From assembly GCF_003259255.1 (NCBI RefSeq), contig NZ_QGOL01000002.1:717608-781607 (forward strand): a stretch of DNA of 64,000 nt. Reading direction: 5' to 3'. The notes below the pieces were generated by a model that was given only the letters and a program-made list of their open reading frames with translations, ran no database searches and was not told where the DNA came from. A program made the translations under genes and the position numbers. The stretch is from Algoriphagus litoralis. Lineage in GTDB: Bacteria; Bacteroidota; Bacteroidia; Cytophagales; Cyclobacteriaceae. Shown here one piece after another: positions 15,896 through 23,937 of this stretch. Numbering within the stretch: the first letter of the stretch is position 1; every line of letters begins with the position of its first letter.

Positions 15896-16687
15896 TTATT
15901 TGGGAGATATTTTCCCAATGATATTTCTTGTCAGGCTTGGAGAAAATTTTGCGATTGTCACGAGAATTTTCCCATGTCCTGTAAAGACAAAAACCTTTTT
16001 CCTTCTTTCAATGGCTTTTACCATCACTTTAGCTGCTTTGTTGGTCGACCACATCAGGTTGGCAGGACGAGGATCTTGGCGATCGGGGTGAAATATACCT
16101 TCGTTGTCTATCCTTGTGATGTTACTTTCTACAAATCCCGGATGAATCGTAGTGCAGGAAACTCCACTTCCTTTCAATTCCACTTGCAAGGATTCCCCGA
16201 TGTTTTGAACAGCTGCTTTGGATGCGCCATATGCACCAACACCTGGGTTAGGAACAAAAGCGGCAACACTTCCGATCAATGCCAATCGTCCCTTTGTTTT
16301 TCGAAGATGAGGCAATGCATATTTGCAGGTGAGCGCCAATCCAGTCACATTCACAGCCAGTTGACGATTCCAGTCTGATTCATTCAGGTCTTCAATTTTG
16401 CCTAAAACACCATAGCCAGCATTTGCAACAGCTATGTCAAGTTTGCCAAAATCTTGAATAAGTTGCGAGACACAATCCTCGATGCTTTTCGAATCCAGTA
16501 CATCACAAAAATAGGCTTTGGCTTTGCCTCCTTTAGCTTCGATTTCCTTTACTACTTCATTCAGGAGGTCCTTCCTTCGTGCCGAGACGGCTACAGTTGC
16601 CCCATGGGATGCGAATTCTAAAGCGATCCCTTTGCCCAAACCAGAAGAGGCACCTGTAATCCAAACGACTTGATTGCTGTGTTTCAT
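15896..16687 (-). CDS. Short-chain dehydrogenase/reductase
   Basis: 263 residues, classical SDR. Cofactor loop TGASSGLGKGIA (residues 11-22); NADP preference is suggested by SARRKD after beta 2. NAG motif is ANAGYGVLG; the catalytic Ser is in IGSVAAF and the Tyr-Lys pair in YGASKAA. The C-terminus (RRKKVFVFTGHGKILVTIAKFSP) has a basic amphipathic stretch seen in membrane-associated SDRs. Substrate unknown. First gene of a two-gene unit with the exported flavodoxin; both are redox proteins but in different compartments. Confidence 0.92.
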   Translation of the reverse strand: MKHSNQVVWITGASSGLGKGIALEFASHGATVAVSARRKDLLNEVVKEIEAKGGKAKAYFCDVLDSKSIEDCVSQLIQDFGKLDIAVANAGYGVLGKIEDLNESDWNRQLAVNVTGLALTCKYALPHLRKTKGRLALIGSVAAFVPNPGVGAYGASKAAVQNIGESLQVELKGSGVSCTTIHPGFVESNITRIDNEGIFHPDRQDPRPANLMWSTNKAAKVMVKAIERRKKVFVFTGHGKILVTIAKFSPSLTRNIIGKISPK

Positions 16688-16823
16688 ATTTGATTATGGC
16701 TGGTGTCCTATGAATATAATCCTAAATGGAGAATCTATTGGTAGAAATGGTTTTTTGTTAGGTAGCAAATCATTCTTCACTAGCTGAAGAAGGTAATAGT
16801 TTTGGCTCCAAAATGTAAAAAGT

Positions 16824-16860
16824 GCAGCCAAATAATAGTTTTTAATCTAGTTCTGGCTGC
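16824..16860. other. Intergenic hairpin upstream of the SDR gene
   Basis: GCAGCCA (16824-16830) is an exact inverted copy of TGGCTGC (16854-16860), with a 23-nt AT-rich loop. On the minus strand the left arm is followed by a T-rich stretch, so it might be a second terminator for the M14 operon, or an operator for the SDR unit. Confidence 0.35.
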
Positions 16861-16901
16861 AAATGATGTGCTTTTCAAAATTTTAATTTCCTCATAAAAC
16901 C

Positions 16902-16932
16902 AAAAAATCCCACTGGTCTGATCCAGTGGGAT
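16902..16932 (-). terminator. Terminator of the M14 peptidase operon
   Basis: ATCCCACTGG (16907-16916), loop TCTGAT, CCAGTGGGAT (16923-16932); on the minus strand the stem is followed by a T-run (A-run 16902-16907). Lies 25 bp past the stop. Confidence 0.9.
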
Positions 16933-16957
16933 GTTCTAGGTATTGAATATCAATATA

Positions 16958-18703
16958 TTACTTCTTCCAGCTTGCTTTTCCACCTTTGGCGGAATCCACG
17001 GTGATGCTGTAGTTTGATCCGGAAGACACGATCCATTTTACTTTAACCGCACTCATCCCTGGGATATTTTCCACAGCTATTTTCTCAGGTGAAGATTTTT
17101 GCTCTTTGAATTTCTTCATGTCCTCATCCTCTACCACGAAGCCAGCCACTACTTTTGCGCCAGCGATGGTCACATAGTCCGGTCTTTCGATTTTATGTTT
17201 CAAATCCTGACTGGCGTGGGTTGGCATCATTCGCTCATTGAAAATGGTCGCCGTGATGGCCTTCAATCCTCCTCCCAGATCCTCTTCCTTCACATCCATC
17301 ACCGAGAGTTTAGGTGTGTGATAAGCATGGTAAATGGTGAAAGCTGCATTGCGGTGCGCATCCTGCTCTAAAAGGAATCCTGGATGAGCCCGACCAAAGT
17401 TCTTCTTGAACCCACCGATCTCCACTGTCCCAAATTGCGGATGATTGAATTCCTTGTAGGGGACAAATGCATCACCAAAAGTCAACAAATGATCTACTTT
17501 GAGTTGCTCATCCTGATTGCCTCGACCGGCTTCTTTATTGAAGTACAAGTACGATACCATCAGCTCATTGGAGTAGGTGAAGATTCCTCTGTTTCCATAA
17601 AACCAATCCAATTCTCCACCAAATACTGAATACAGATCTTTGTACACGGTGAGGTATCTATAGCCAGGGATCATTTCTTCTCCCTTTTTTCCGATAGCAT
17701 CGTAGATGCGGATATCTTCCCGATTGTAGGTGTTGACATCCTCTTCTGCACCCGGACCTCTCAAGATCATCCCTCCGGAGTTGTGAAAACTCTGGGCTCC
17801 GGCGATGTTGGGATGCTTCATGACAAACTCCATCACCGATCTGTTTTCAGGTAAAGTAAATGGATACCTAAGCGCACCCCGCTGAATATAGTCTGGCTGC
17901 CAGTTCCAGCCCCAATCTCTATTGGGGTCATAGTAGCCGATTCCGTCCTCATTGACTTCACCGTCGCCGTCATTGTCCATGCCTTCCTGTCCCAGCATTT
18001 CGTATTCACCGACTTGATCTGGTCCTACGGCCATCAGTTTGCGAGGATCCAAGGGATCTTTGATGAATCGGCCTGTCTGTGACTTGCGGATCATCATCGT
18101 GATATGCCCATCACCATCGAGATCATTCATCATATCTTCTCCGGCTAGACCGTCTCCGTCATTATCCAATACGATCATACCAGATCGTGGAGAGTTGGCG
18201 GTGTTGGGTTCTTTGAAGAAGTTGTTTCTGGCGTCAGGATTAATTGTAGGGGTGATGTAGAAGGTCTTATCCTTCAGCAGTTGCTTTATAAACTCATTGT
18301 CAGCATGCATCTCGGTCAGGTACCAAGCCACATAGAGCGAAAATTCCCCGCCTTGGATTTCATTGGAGTGGATATTTCCATCGATCCACATAGCAGGTTT
18401 TTCGGTATCTTTTCCTGTGGAAAAATCCGTGATAGTCAAGGTCATGATGTCCCGTCCCTCGTAAGATTTACCGATTGATTCGATTTTGGCGAGGTTTGGA
18501 TGCGCTGCTGCGATTTTTTTCATCCAGTCCCAAAGACCTTCGGAGCTATAGTAGCGATTCCAGGCAATTTCTACTTTAGGCTTATGCGGGGAACCGATCG
18601 CACGAAAATAATTTTCCTGTTGAGCTTCGGCTTGAAAAGCGCCCAGAAAGCAAGCACTCAAAGCCAAGGCAACGATTAGTTTTGTTGTTTTTAGGTTCTT
18701 CAT
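16958..18703 (-). CDS. Exported M14-family zinc carboxypeptidase
   Basis: 581 residues with a signal peptide (MKNLKTTKLIVALALSACFLGAFQAEA). Zinc carboxypeptidase: the first two ligands are H112 and E115 in DGNIHSNEIQGGE, the third is H307 in GAQSFHNSGG, and the catalytic Glu is E380 in FTYSNELMV. Substrate-binding residues lie in INPDARNNFF. It probably trims C-terminal residues from peptides outside the cytoplasm. Three Asp-rich loops (LDNDGDG near 180, LDGDGH near 194, MDNDGDG near 243) look like calcium-binding sites inserted in the catalytic domain. The C-terminal 120 residues form a beta domain. Downstream of a degenerate paralogue with only 3 bp between them. Confidence 0.93.
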   Translation of the reverse strand: MKNLKTTKLIVALALSACFLGAFQAEAQQENYFRAIGSPHKPKVEIAWNRYYSSEGLWDWMKKIAAAHPNLAKIESIGKSYEGRDIMTLTITDFSTGKDTEKPAMWIDGNIHSNEIQGGEFSLYVAWYLTEMHADNEFIKQLLKDKTFYITPTINPDARNNFFKEPNTANSPRSGMIVLDNDGDGLAGEDMMNDLDGDGHITMMIRKSQTGRFIKDPLDPRKLMAVGPDQVGEYEMLGQEGMDNDGDGEVNEDGIGYYDPNRDWGWNWQPDYIQRGALRYPFTLPENRSVMEFVMKHPNIAGAQSFHNSGGMILRGPGAEEDVNTYNREDIRIYDAIGKKGEEMIPGYRYLTVYKDLYSVFGGELDWFYGNRGIFTYSNELMVSYLYFNKEAGRGNQDEQLKVDHLLTFGDAFVPYKEFNHPQFGTVEIGGFKKNFGRAHPGFLLEQDAHRNAAFTIYHAYHTPKLSVMDVKEEDLGGGLKAITATIFNERMMPTHASQDLKHKIERPDYVTIAGAKVVAGFVVEDEDMKKFKEQKSSPEKIAVENIPGMSAVKVKWIVSSGSNYSITVDSAKGGKASWKK

Positions 18704-18706
18704 GGC

Positions 18707-20293
18707 TTAGAATTTTACTGTTTGGGTTACGAATCCTGTATGGGGAGCACCGGCTTTGATTGTGATATTGCCAGATCCACGGATGATCCAGCTCAGGGTG
18801 GCCTTTTCGTAGGCTTCCATGGATTCTACCAGTTTGATTTTATCTCCAGAGACAAGATTGTCTTTGGCAGCATCGATATCGATGCGGATCTGCCTCAGCC
18901 ATCGGGATCTTACTCCCATCTCTGAATGAGTTGGAAGTGGTGCATTGTTAAACAGATCAACAGTGACCCGAGTCAGACCATTTCCCAATGATTCGGTTTT
19001 CAGATTGTGAAACTCCAGTTTTGGCTGCATTTCAGCCAGTTTCAGTATGAAGGAGGTATGCTCAGCTGCGATTTCTCCTACTTTTTCAAAGGGAGGATTT
19101 ACCAATACAAAAGGTTTGATGCCGCCCACTTCCACTTTTTGATTTGGGAAATCAGGGTGTTTCACCTCTGTCCAAGGGACAAATGAATTCCAGCCCAGAG
19201 AATCAGCCCAAGCGAGATAATTGACCTCTGGATTGGTCTTGCCTTTGAACTCAGGAGTCCAATAAGCAGGAGTACTGAAGCTGAGTCTGGCAAAGTGGAA
19301 ATACGCCCACTGGAAGAAATCACCATCAGTACCCTGATTGCTTTGCTGGAAGGCTTTTTGGGAAACCGTCTCATTGTAGATGCCTGAGATCATTGCATTG
19401 ATTGTCTGATCTTTTTCAAGGATTGAAGTGACGACTCTCTTTTTGGCATCGCCGGCATTGTATTTCAGCGGAGTGCTCAGATTGTTTGCCGGTGAAAAAG
19501 TTACAAAAGCAAAAATGTTCCACTGTTCGAAAAGGTAATCCAGCAAGGCTCTACTTTCCAATTGGGATACCGGAATATCACCTGCCAATGGCTGAAATAC
19601 CGGGAATTTGTACGTCAGAGATTTGTTGAAAGCAGTGCCCTCTTGAAGATCTTCTGCAAACTCCCCGTCTTTGTCGTCATCTTTGCTTTCCTTGTAGACT
19701 CGATACTTACCGGCTTCACCTTTGGCTCGGTCTGCCTTTACTAGGACGCGTTCATCGTCTTTAGACAGGGTCCATTCGCCCATCGGATCTTCGACCCGCA
19801 TCCAGGTGATCATGCCGTCACCGTTGAGATCAGAATAGCCGTTTTCTCCGGCCTTTCCATCACGATCATGGTCCATAGCCACTGCATTGCCTCTGCGCTC
19901 ATATTTCAGCGCTGCATGGTATTGCTCGTAGGCATCCGGAGACATGTTGGGAAAAATGTAAAAGGTGGTCTTTTCCAGCGCGCTGCTGTTTTCGGATACG
20001 AGCTTTTCGGCAAACTGGAGAGCAAGCTCCACGCTGAGCACATGGAATCCCTCGACTCCACCTACTACGGCAATGGCGGGTTTTTGGTCTTTTGCGCCGG
20101 TACCTACTTTGAGAACTACGATGTCTTTGCCTCCCGCTGTTTTTGTAAGGGTTTTGAGCTCCACGGAGGCATTGCTACTGAGCTTTTGGAGCCGCTGGCT
20201 GACCTGACTGAGAGTGGGATAATCTGACTGGGCGAAGGTATCGCTACAGATCAAACTTCCCAGCAATAGCCCGGTGAGTAATAATTTTCGCAT
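18707..20293 (-). CDS. Degenerate M14 peptidase paralogue, probable pseudoenzyme
   Basis: 528 residues from the ATG at 20293, which gives a clear signal peptide (MRKLLLTGLLLGSLICSDTFAQ); longer starts add a non-signal N-terminus. It aligns without gaps to its downstream neighbour across the zinc site, but H112/E115 become E81/H84 (GGVEGFHVLSVE), the third ligand H307 becomes Ser (VTFSPANN), and the catalytic Glu becomes Pro (SFSTPAYW). The Asp-rich loops are partly kept (MDHDRDG, DLNGDG, KDDDKDGE), as is the C-terminal VEVGGIKP segment. The fold is therefore kept while catalysis looks lost. It may be a binding partner or regulator of the active enzyme encoded 3 bp downstream. Confidence 0.88.
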   Translation of the reverse strand: MRKLLLTGLLLGSLICSDTFAQSDYPTLSQVSQRLQKLSSNASVELKTLTKTAGGKDIVVLKVGTGAKDQKPAIAVVGGVEGFHVLSVELALQFAEKLVSENSSALEKTTFYIFPNMSPDAYEQYHAALKYERRGNAVAMDHDRDGKAGENGYSDLNGDGMITWMRVEDPMGEWTLSKDDERVLVKADRAKGEAGKYRVYKESKDDDKDGEFAEDLQEGTAFNKSLTYKFPVFQPLAGDIPVSQLESRALLDYLFEQWNIFAFVTFSPANNLSTPLKYNAGDAKKRVVTSILEKDQTINAMISGIYNETVSQKAFQQSNQGTDGDFFQWAYFHFARLSFSTPAYWTPEFKGKTNPEVNYLAWADSLGWNSFVPWTEVKHPDFPNQKVEVGGIKPFVLVNPPFEKVGEIAAEHTSFILKLAEMQPKLEFHNLKTESLGNGLTRVTVDLFNNAPLPTHSEMGVRSRWLRQIRIDIDAAKDNLVSGDKIKLVESMEAYEKATLSWIIRGSGNITIKAGAPHTGFVTQTVKF

Positions 20294-20585
20294 AGTGAAA
20301 TTTGTTTCGGGTTTTTTCTGATAGAAGAAATTCAATTCCGGTGGAAGTTTAGCCAAAAAAGGCAAGAAACAATGCGTTGATATTTCATAGGTGTAGAATT
20401 TGGTTTTTAACGGCCATATCGAATGCTCTAAATTTTCGCCCCAAAGTGAAATGAAATTTTAAAGGGTATGGAAAGGAAAAGGAATCAGACTCAAGCCGAT
20501 ACCGGACTGGATAAGCAGTTGGAATCAAATTGGGGTTTGTGCTTTGATCAAAAATGCCGTATTTAAGAAAAATAAGCAGATTCCC

Positions 20586-21416
20586 ATGTTTCAGAAAATT
20601 GCTCTTGCTATCGCTTTTTCCCCAAGAATGGAGGCCTTGATCGCCGAGGCCAAAAAATTGATTTCCCAATTCAAATCAGAGCTTATATTGATTCATGTGG
20701 GGATAAAAACTCCAGAGCTCGAAGCAAAATTATCCGAAATCATCGTGCAGCATGGGCTGGACACTGAGGCTGTTACCACCATCTGGACAGATGGTAAGCC
20801 AGCGAAAATGATCCTGAAAGCTTGTGAACAGGAAAATGTCGATCTATTGATGCTGGGAGCTTTGAAAAGCGAGGGTTTCATGACCTACTACCTAGGCTCA
20901 GTGGCCCGAAAAGTAATTCGGAAGGCAAGTTGCTCTGTCCTAACCTTGATCGAACCTTCGGTAGAGACATCCAATTATGACAAGGTAGTGATCAACGGAA
21001 CCCAGCTGGATATTACTCCTGAAGTCATCCGGCAAGGACTTGAATTCTGTAAAACGCTAGAAGCAAAGCAAATTTCTATTCTCAATGAAATCAAGATGTA
21101 TGGGCTGCTGATGGGGACAGCCAGCGAAGGGACTGAAGATGAGGCTTCGATCACCCGTAGGAAGTTGGTTCAGGATGAGATCACCTACGTAGAAGATATT
21201 CTTAAAGAAATTGACAAAGAAGGGCTGAAAATCAACATCAAAGTGACGGGAGGAAAGTGGGCTGCTGAACTAGCCAAGTATTGTGAGAAGATCAATGCCG
21301 ACCTACTAATCGTCGGAGATGATCGAAGTTTGACATTTTTTGATCGGATTTTTCCCCACGATTTGGAAGAGTTGCTCAGTACTCTTCCTTGCAATCTTTT
21401 AATTATTAAGAAATAA
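20586..21416 (+). CDS. Tandem-domain universal stress protein
   Basis: 276 residues from the ATG at 20586 (MFQKIALAIAFSP); an in-frame TTG at 20544 adds an implausible basic tail. Two UspA-like domains: the first covers about residues 1-125 (ALAIAFSPRMEALIAEA to SCSVLTLIEP), the second about 130-276 (DKVVINGTQLDITPE to PCNLLIIKK). The nucleotide-binding G-2x-G-9x-G pattern is present only loosely (LGALKSEGFMTYYLGS in domain 1, VGDDRSLTFFD in domain 2). Seven bases upstream of a cation/proton antiporter gene, so it is probably a cytoplasmic regulator of that transporter, a common pairing in CPA2 systems. Confidence 0.9.
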   Translation: MFQKIALAIAFSPRMEALIAEAKKLISQFKSELILIHVGIKTPELEAKLSEIIVQHGLDTEAVTTIWTDGKPAKMILKACEQENVDLLMLGALKSEGFMTYYLGSVARKVIRKASCSVLTLIEPSVETSNYDKVVINGTQLDITPEVIRQGLEFCKTLEAKQISILNEIKMYGLLMGTASEGTEDEASITRRKLVQDEITYVEDILKEIDKEGLKINIKVTGGKWAAELAKYCEKINADLLIVGDDRSLTFFDRIFPHDLEELLSTLPCNLLIIKK

Positions 21417-21423
21417 TATCTCC

Positions 21424-22674
21424 ATGGAAACATTAAACCATAAGGAGGTTATTAATCTCCTACTTCAGCTTTCTGCTATGCTCATCATGGCAAGAGTGTT
21501 TTCTGAGATAGCCAGAAAACTCAAACAACCCGCTGTCGTGGGTGAAATCATTGCAGGAATTATCCTTGGACCTACCATTTTTGGCTCACTCTTTCCGGAT
21601 TTCTTCCAGAGTCTATTTGCTAATCATGAAATGACCAATATCGCGCTAGATGGTTTTGTCCAGATCGCGGTGGTCCTTTTGTTATTTATAGCAGGCATTG
21701 AAGTCGAGCTCCAGGTGGTCTGGAGTCAGGGCAAAAATGCGCTGAAGATCGCCTTGGCTTCCATGGCCCTTCCGATCATAGCGGGTTTTGTGGTTGCCTA
21801 TGCATTTCCTGAATTTCTCGGAGTTAATATCAATGACCGAGCTGTGGCGTCCACTTTCTTTGGTTTGGCGATTTCCATTACAGCATTGGCAGTGATAGCC
21901 CGAATATTGATGGATCTTAACCTGTTCAAGACCAGTACAGGACTTCTGATCATTGCTGGAGCGATGGTAGTGGATGTGGTGGGGTGGATAGTTTTTTCGG
22001 TGATTCTTTCACTTTCCGAATCAGGAAGTGGAGGGTTGGGAGTTTGGCCGACGATCGGACTGACGCTATTCTTCACTATATTCATGTTGACTCTGGGCAA
22101 GGGGCTGATTAACAAAGTACTGCCTTGGACCAACAAGAATTTGGCCTGGCCGGGAGGCTTGTTGTCTTTATCTCTAGCTATTTGCTTTCTCGCGGCCTCA
22201 TTCACCGAGTTTATTGGAATTCATGCCATTTTCGGAGCATTTATTATCGGTGTGGCTTTGGGCGATTCAGAGCATTTGACAGAGAAAGCAAAGGAAATAC
22301 TTCACCAGTTTATCAATAATATTTTCGCGCCCATTTTCTTTGTTTCGATAGGTCTCAAGGTCAATTTTATCGAGGGTTTTGATCCTGGAGTCGTAGGGGT
22401 GGTGGTGATCGTAGGTTTTTTGACGAAGTATTTTGGGGCCTATATCGGAAGCCGTTTTGCAGGGTTGAAGCGAAATACCTCTATGGTCGTAGGCTTTGGG
22501 CTGAGCGCTAGAGGCAGTATGGATATTATTTTGGGACTCATTGCATTGGAAAATGGGCTGGTCTCAGAATCCCTGTTCATAGGATTGGTGATTCTGGCGC
22601 TTCTTTCCAGTATTGTCTCAGGGCCATTGATGGGTTGGGCTGAGAAATTGAATTTTGCTACCAAGTCCAAATGA
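21424..22674 (+). CDS. CPA2-type cation/proton antiporter
   Basis: 416 residues, about 12 hydrophobic helices, Na+/H+ exchanger superfamily of KefB/CPA2 type. The N-terminus ARKLKQPAVVGEIIAGIILGPTIFG is the hallmark first conserved block; a later block includes ALAVIARILMDLNL and TEFIGIHAIFGAFIIGVALGD. The protein ends shortly after the membrane domain, with no RCK/TrkA-N domain, so regulation may come from the USP encoded just upstream. Inner-membrane location. Na+ or K+ specificity cannot be decided. A near-perfect palindrome (CCAAATGA-G-TCATTTGG, 22667-22683) spans the stop codon. Confidence 0.93.
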   Translation: METLNHKEVINLLLQLSAMLIMARVFSEIARKLKQPAVVGEIIAGIILGPTIFGSLFPDFFQSLFANHEMTNIALDGFVQIAVVLLLFIAGIEVELQVVWSQGKNALKIALASMALPIIAGFVVAYAFPEFLGVNINDRAVASTFFGLAISITALAVIARILMDLNLFKTSTGLLIIAGAMVVDVVGWIVFSVILSLSESGSGGLGVWPTIGLTLFFTIFMLTLGKGLINKVLPWTNKNLAWPGGLLSLSLAICFLAASFTEFIGIHAIFGAFIIGVALGDSEHLTEKAKEILHQFINNIFAPIFFVSIGLKVNFIEGFDPGVVGVVVIVGFLTKYFGAYIGSRFAGLKRNTSMVVGFGLSARGSMDIILGLIALENGLVSESLFIGLVILALLSSIVSGPLMGWAEKLNFATKSK

Positions 22675-22715
22675 GTCATTTGGAATTTCAATCAGGACAA
22701 ACCAAACAAAGCAGC

Positions 22716-22723
22716 TATTTTTG
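22716..22723 (+). promoter_or_regulatory. Candidate -7 box for hemH
   Basis: TATTTTTG fits TAnnTTTG; it lies 30 nt before the hemH ATG. No TTG at the expected -33 position. Confidence 0.45.
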
Positions 22724-22752
22724 GGCTTCTAAAAGCAAAAAATACCAGTTTA

Positions 22753-23784
22753 ATGGCTAAAAATTCTGCTAAAATCGGCGTGCTGCTCGTCAACCTAGGT
22801 ACTCCAGACAGTACCAAGACAGGGGATGTTCGGAAATACCTTCGGGAGTTTTTGATGGACGGACGAGTGATCGATTTTCCGTTTATCCCTCGATGGATGC
22901 TCGTCAATCTCATCATTGCCCCATTCCGTGCACCAAAGTCCGCCGGTGAATACCGTAAACTTTGGACCGATCGTGGGTCGCCTTTGCTTTTTCACACCCA
23001 GGATCTCAAAGAAAAACTGATCAAAAAGCTGGATCCTGAAAAGTATCTTGTGGCCATGGCGATGCGCTATCAGAATCCAAGCATCGAAAAGGGCTTGGAA
23101 GAACTGATGAAAGCCAAAGTCAAAAAAATAATTGTTCTTCCTCTTTTTCCTCAATATGCTTCCGCTACCAATGGTTCTGTGATCGATCGAGTGATGGAAA
23201 TCGCTAGAACATGGCAGATTATTCCTGAGATTACTTTTGTGAGCAATTACATCGACCATCCACTTTTCCTGGAAGCTTGGACTGAGTTGGGTCGGGAAGC
23301 GATGCAAAAGCACGATTACGATAAATACCTCTTCTCCTATCATGGACTTCCAGAGCGGCAGATCCGAAAAGGAAGTGTCGAAGGCTACTGTCAGCTCGGT
23401 GCCTGCTGCAACAAATATGGATTGAAAAATCAGTTTTGCTACCGGGCGCAGTGTTTTCAGACCACAAGACTGGTAGCCGAAAAACTGGGACTGCCGGAGG
23501 AAAAGGTCATGACTTGCTTCCAGTCCAGATTAGGCAAAGATCCTTGGATCAAGCCCTACACAGAGGATACGATCAAAGAATTGGCAAAAGAAGGCGTGAA
23601 AAAAGTGCTGGTTTTCTCACCGGCATTTGTGGCCGATTGCTTGGAAACGACTGTGGAAGTGGGTGAAGAATACAAAGAGCAGTTTGAAGAATTGGGTGGA
23701 GAGCATTGGGATCTGGTGCCAAGTCTCAACTCAAATGACACTTGGGTAGATTGTGTGAAGGATTTGGTGGAAAGTAGAGCTTGA
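22753..23784 (+). CDS. hemH: Ferrochelatase
   Basis: 343 residues, full length. Inserts Fe2+ into protoporphyrin IX, the last step of classical heme synthesis. N-terminal VLLVNLGTPDS is diagnostic; the metal-binding His is H197 in FSYHGLPERQIRKG, and the catalytic Glu is in FVADCLETTVE. A cysteine-rich insertion after the active-site loop (C213, C218, C219, C229, C234 in GYCQLGACC and FCYRAQC) is unlike E. coli HemH and could hold a metal or Fe-S cluster. Preceded by a TAnnTTTG box. Followed by a repeat-rich gap. Confidence 0.96.
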   Translation: MAKNSAKIGVLLVNLGTPDSTKTGDVRKYLREFLMDGRVIDFPFIPRWMLVNLIIAPFRAPKSAGEYRKLWTDRGSPLLFHTQDLKEKLIKKLDPEKYLVAMAMRYQNPSIEKGLEELMKAKVKKIIVLPLFPQYASATNGSVIDRVMEIARTWQIIPEITFVSNYIDHPLFLEAWTELGREAMQKHDYDKYLFSYHGLPERQIRKGSVEGYCQLGACCNKYGLKNQFCYRAQCFQTTRLVAEKLGLPEEKVMTCFQSRLGKDPWIKPYTEDTIKELAKEGVKKVLVFSPAFVADCLETTVEVGEEYKEQFEELGGEHWDLVPSLNSNDTWVDCVKDLVESRA

Positions 23785-23857
23785 ATTTGAGAGATTCGAG
23801 GTGCGAAATTGGAGGTATTTGAGAACTTCTATTTGATTCTCAAATTTCATTTCCCTT
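23784..23857. repeat. Heptamer-word inverted element (family C)
   Basis: Starts at the hemH stop. The left arm reads in degenerate 7-nt steps from about 23793 (ATTCGAG, GTGCGAA, ATTGGAG, GTATTTG). TGAGAA (23820-23825) pairs with TTCTCA (23837-23842). The right arm continues in 7-nt steps with the complementary words (CTATTTG, ATTCTCA, AATTTCA, TTTCCCT). Confidence 0.5.
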
Positions 23858-23900
23858 TAATGACAATTTTGTAAATGGGGATCAAGTGTGAGGAAAAGCC

Positions 23901-23928
23901 CGTAATTCGTATTTCGTAACTCGTATTT
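23901..23928. repeat. Four tandem heptamers CGTAnnT (family D, one arm)
   Basis: CGTAATT, CGTATTT, CGTAACT, CGTATTT at 23901, 23908, 23915 and 23922, exactly 7 nt apart. The same word family forms both arms of the element at 57425-57549. It ends 9 nt before the TTG start of the MFS gene. Confidence 0.7.
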
Positions 23929-23937
23929 TACCTACCC

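Noticed and set aside
23901..23928. CRISPR-like repeat
   Set aside because: Words are 7 nt and contiguous, with no spacers and no cas genes.
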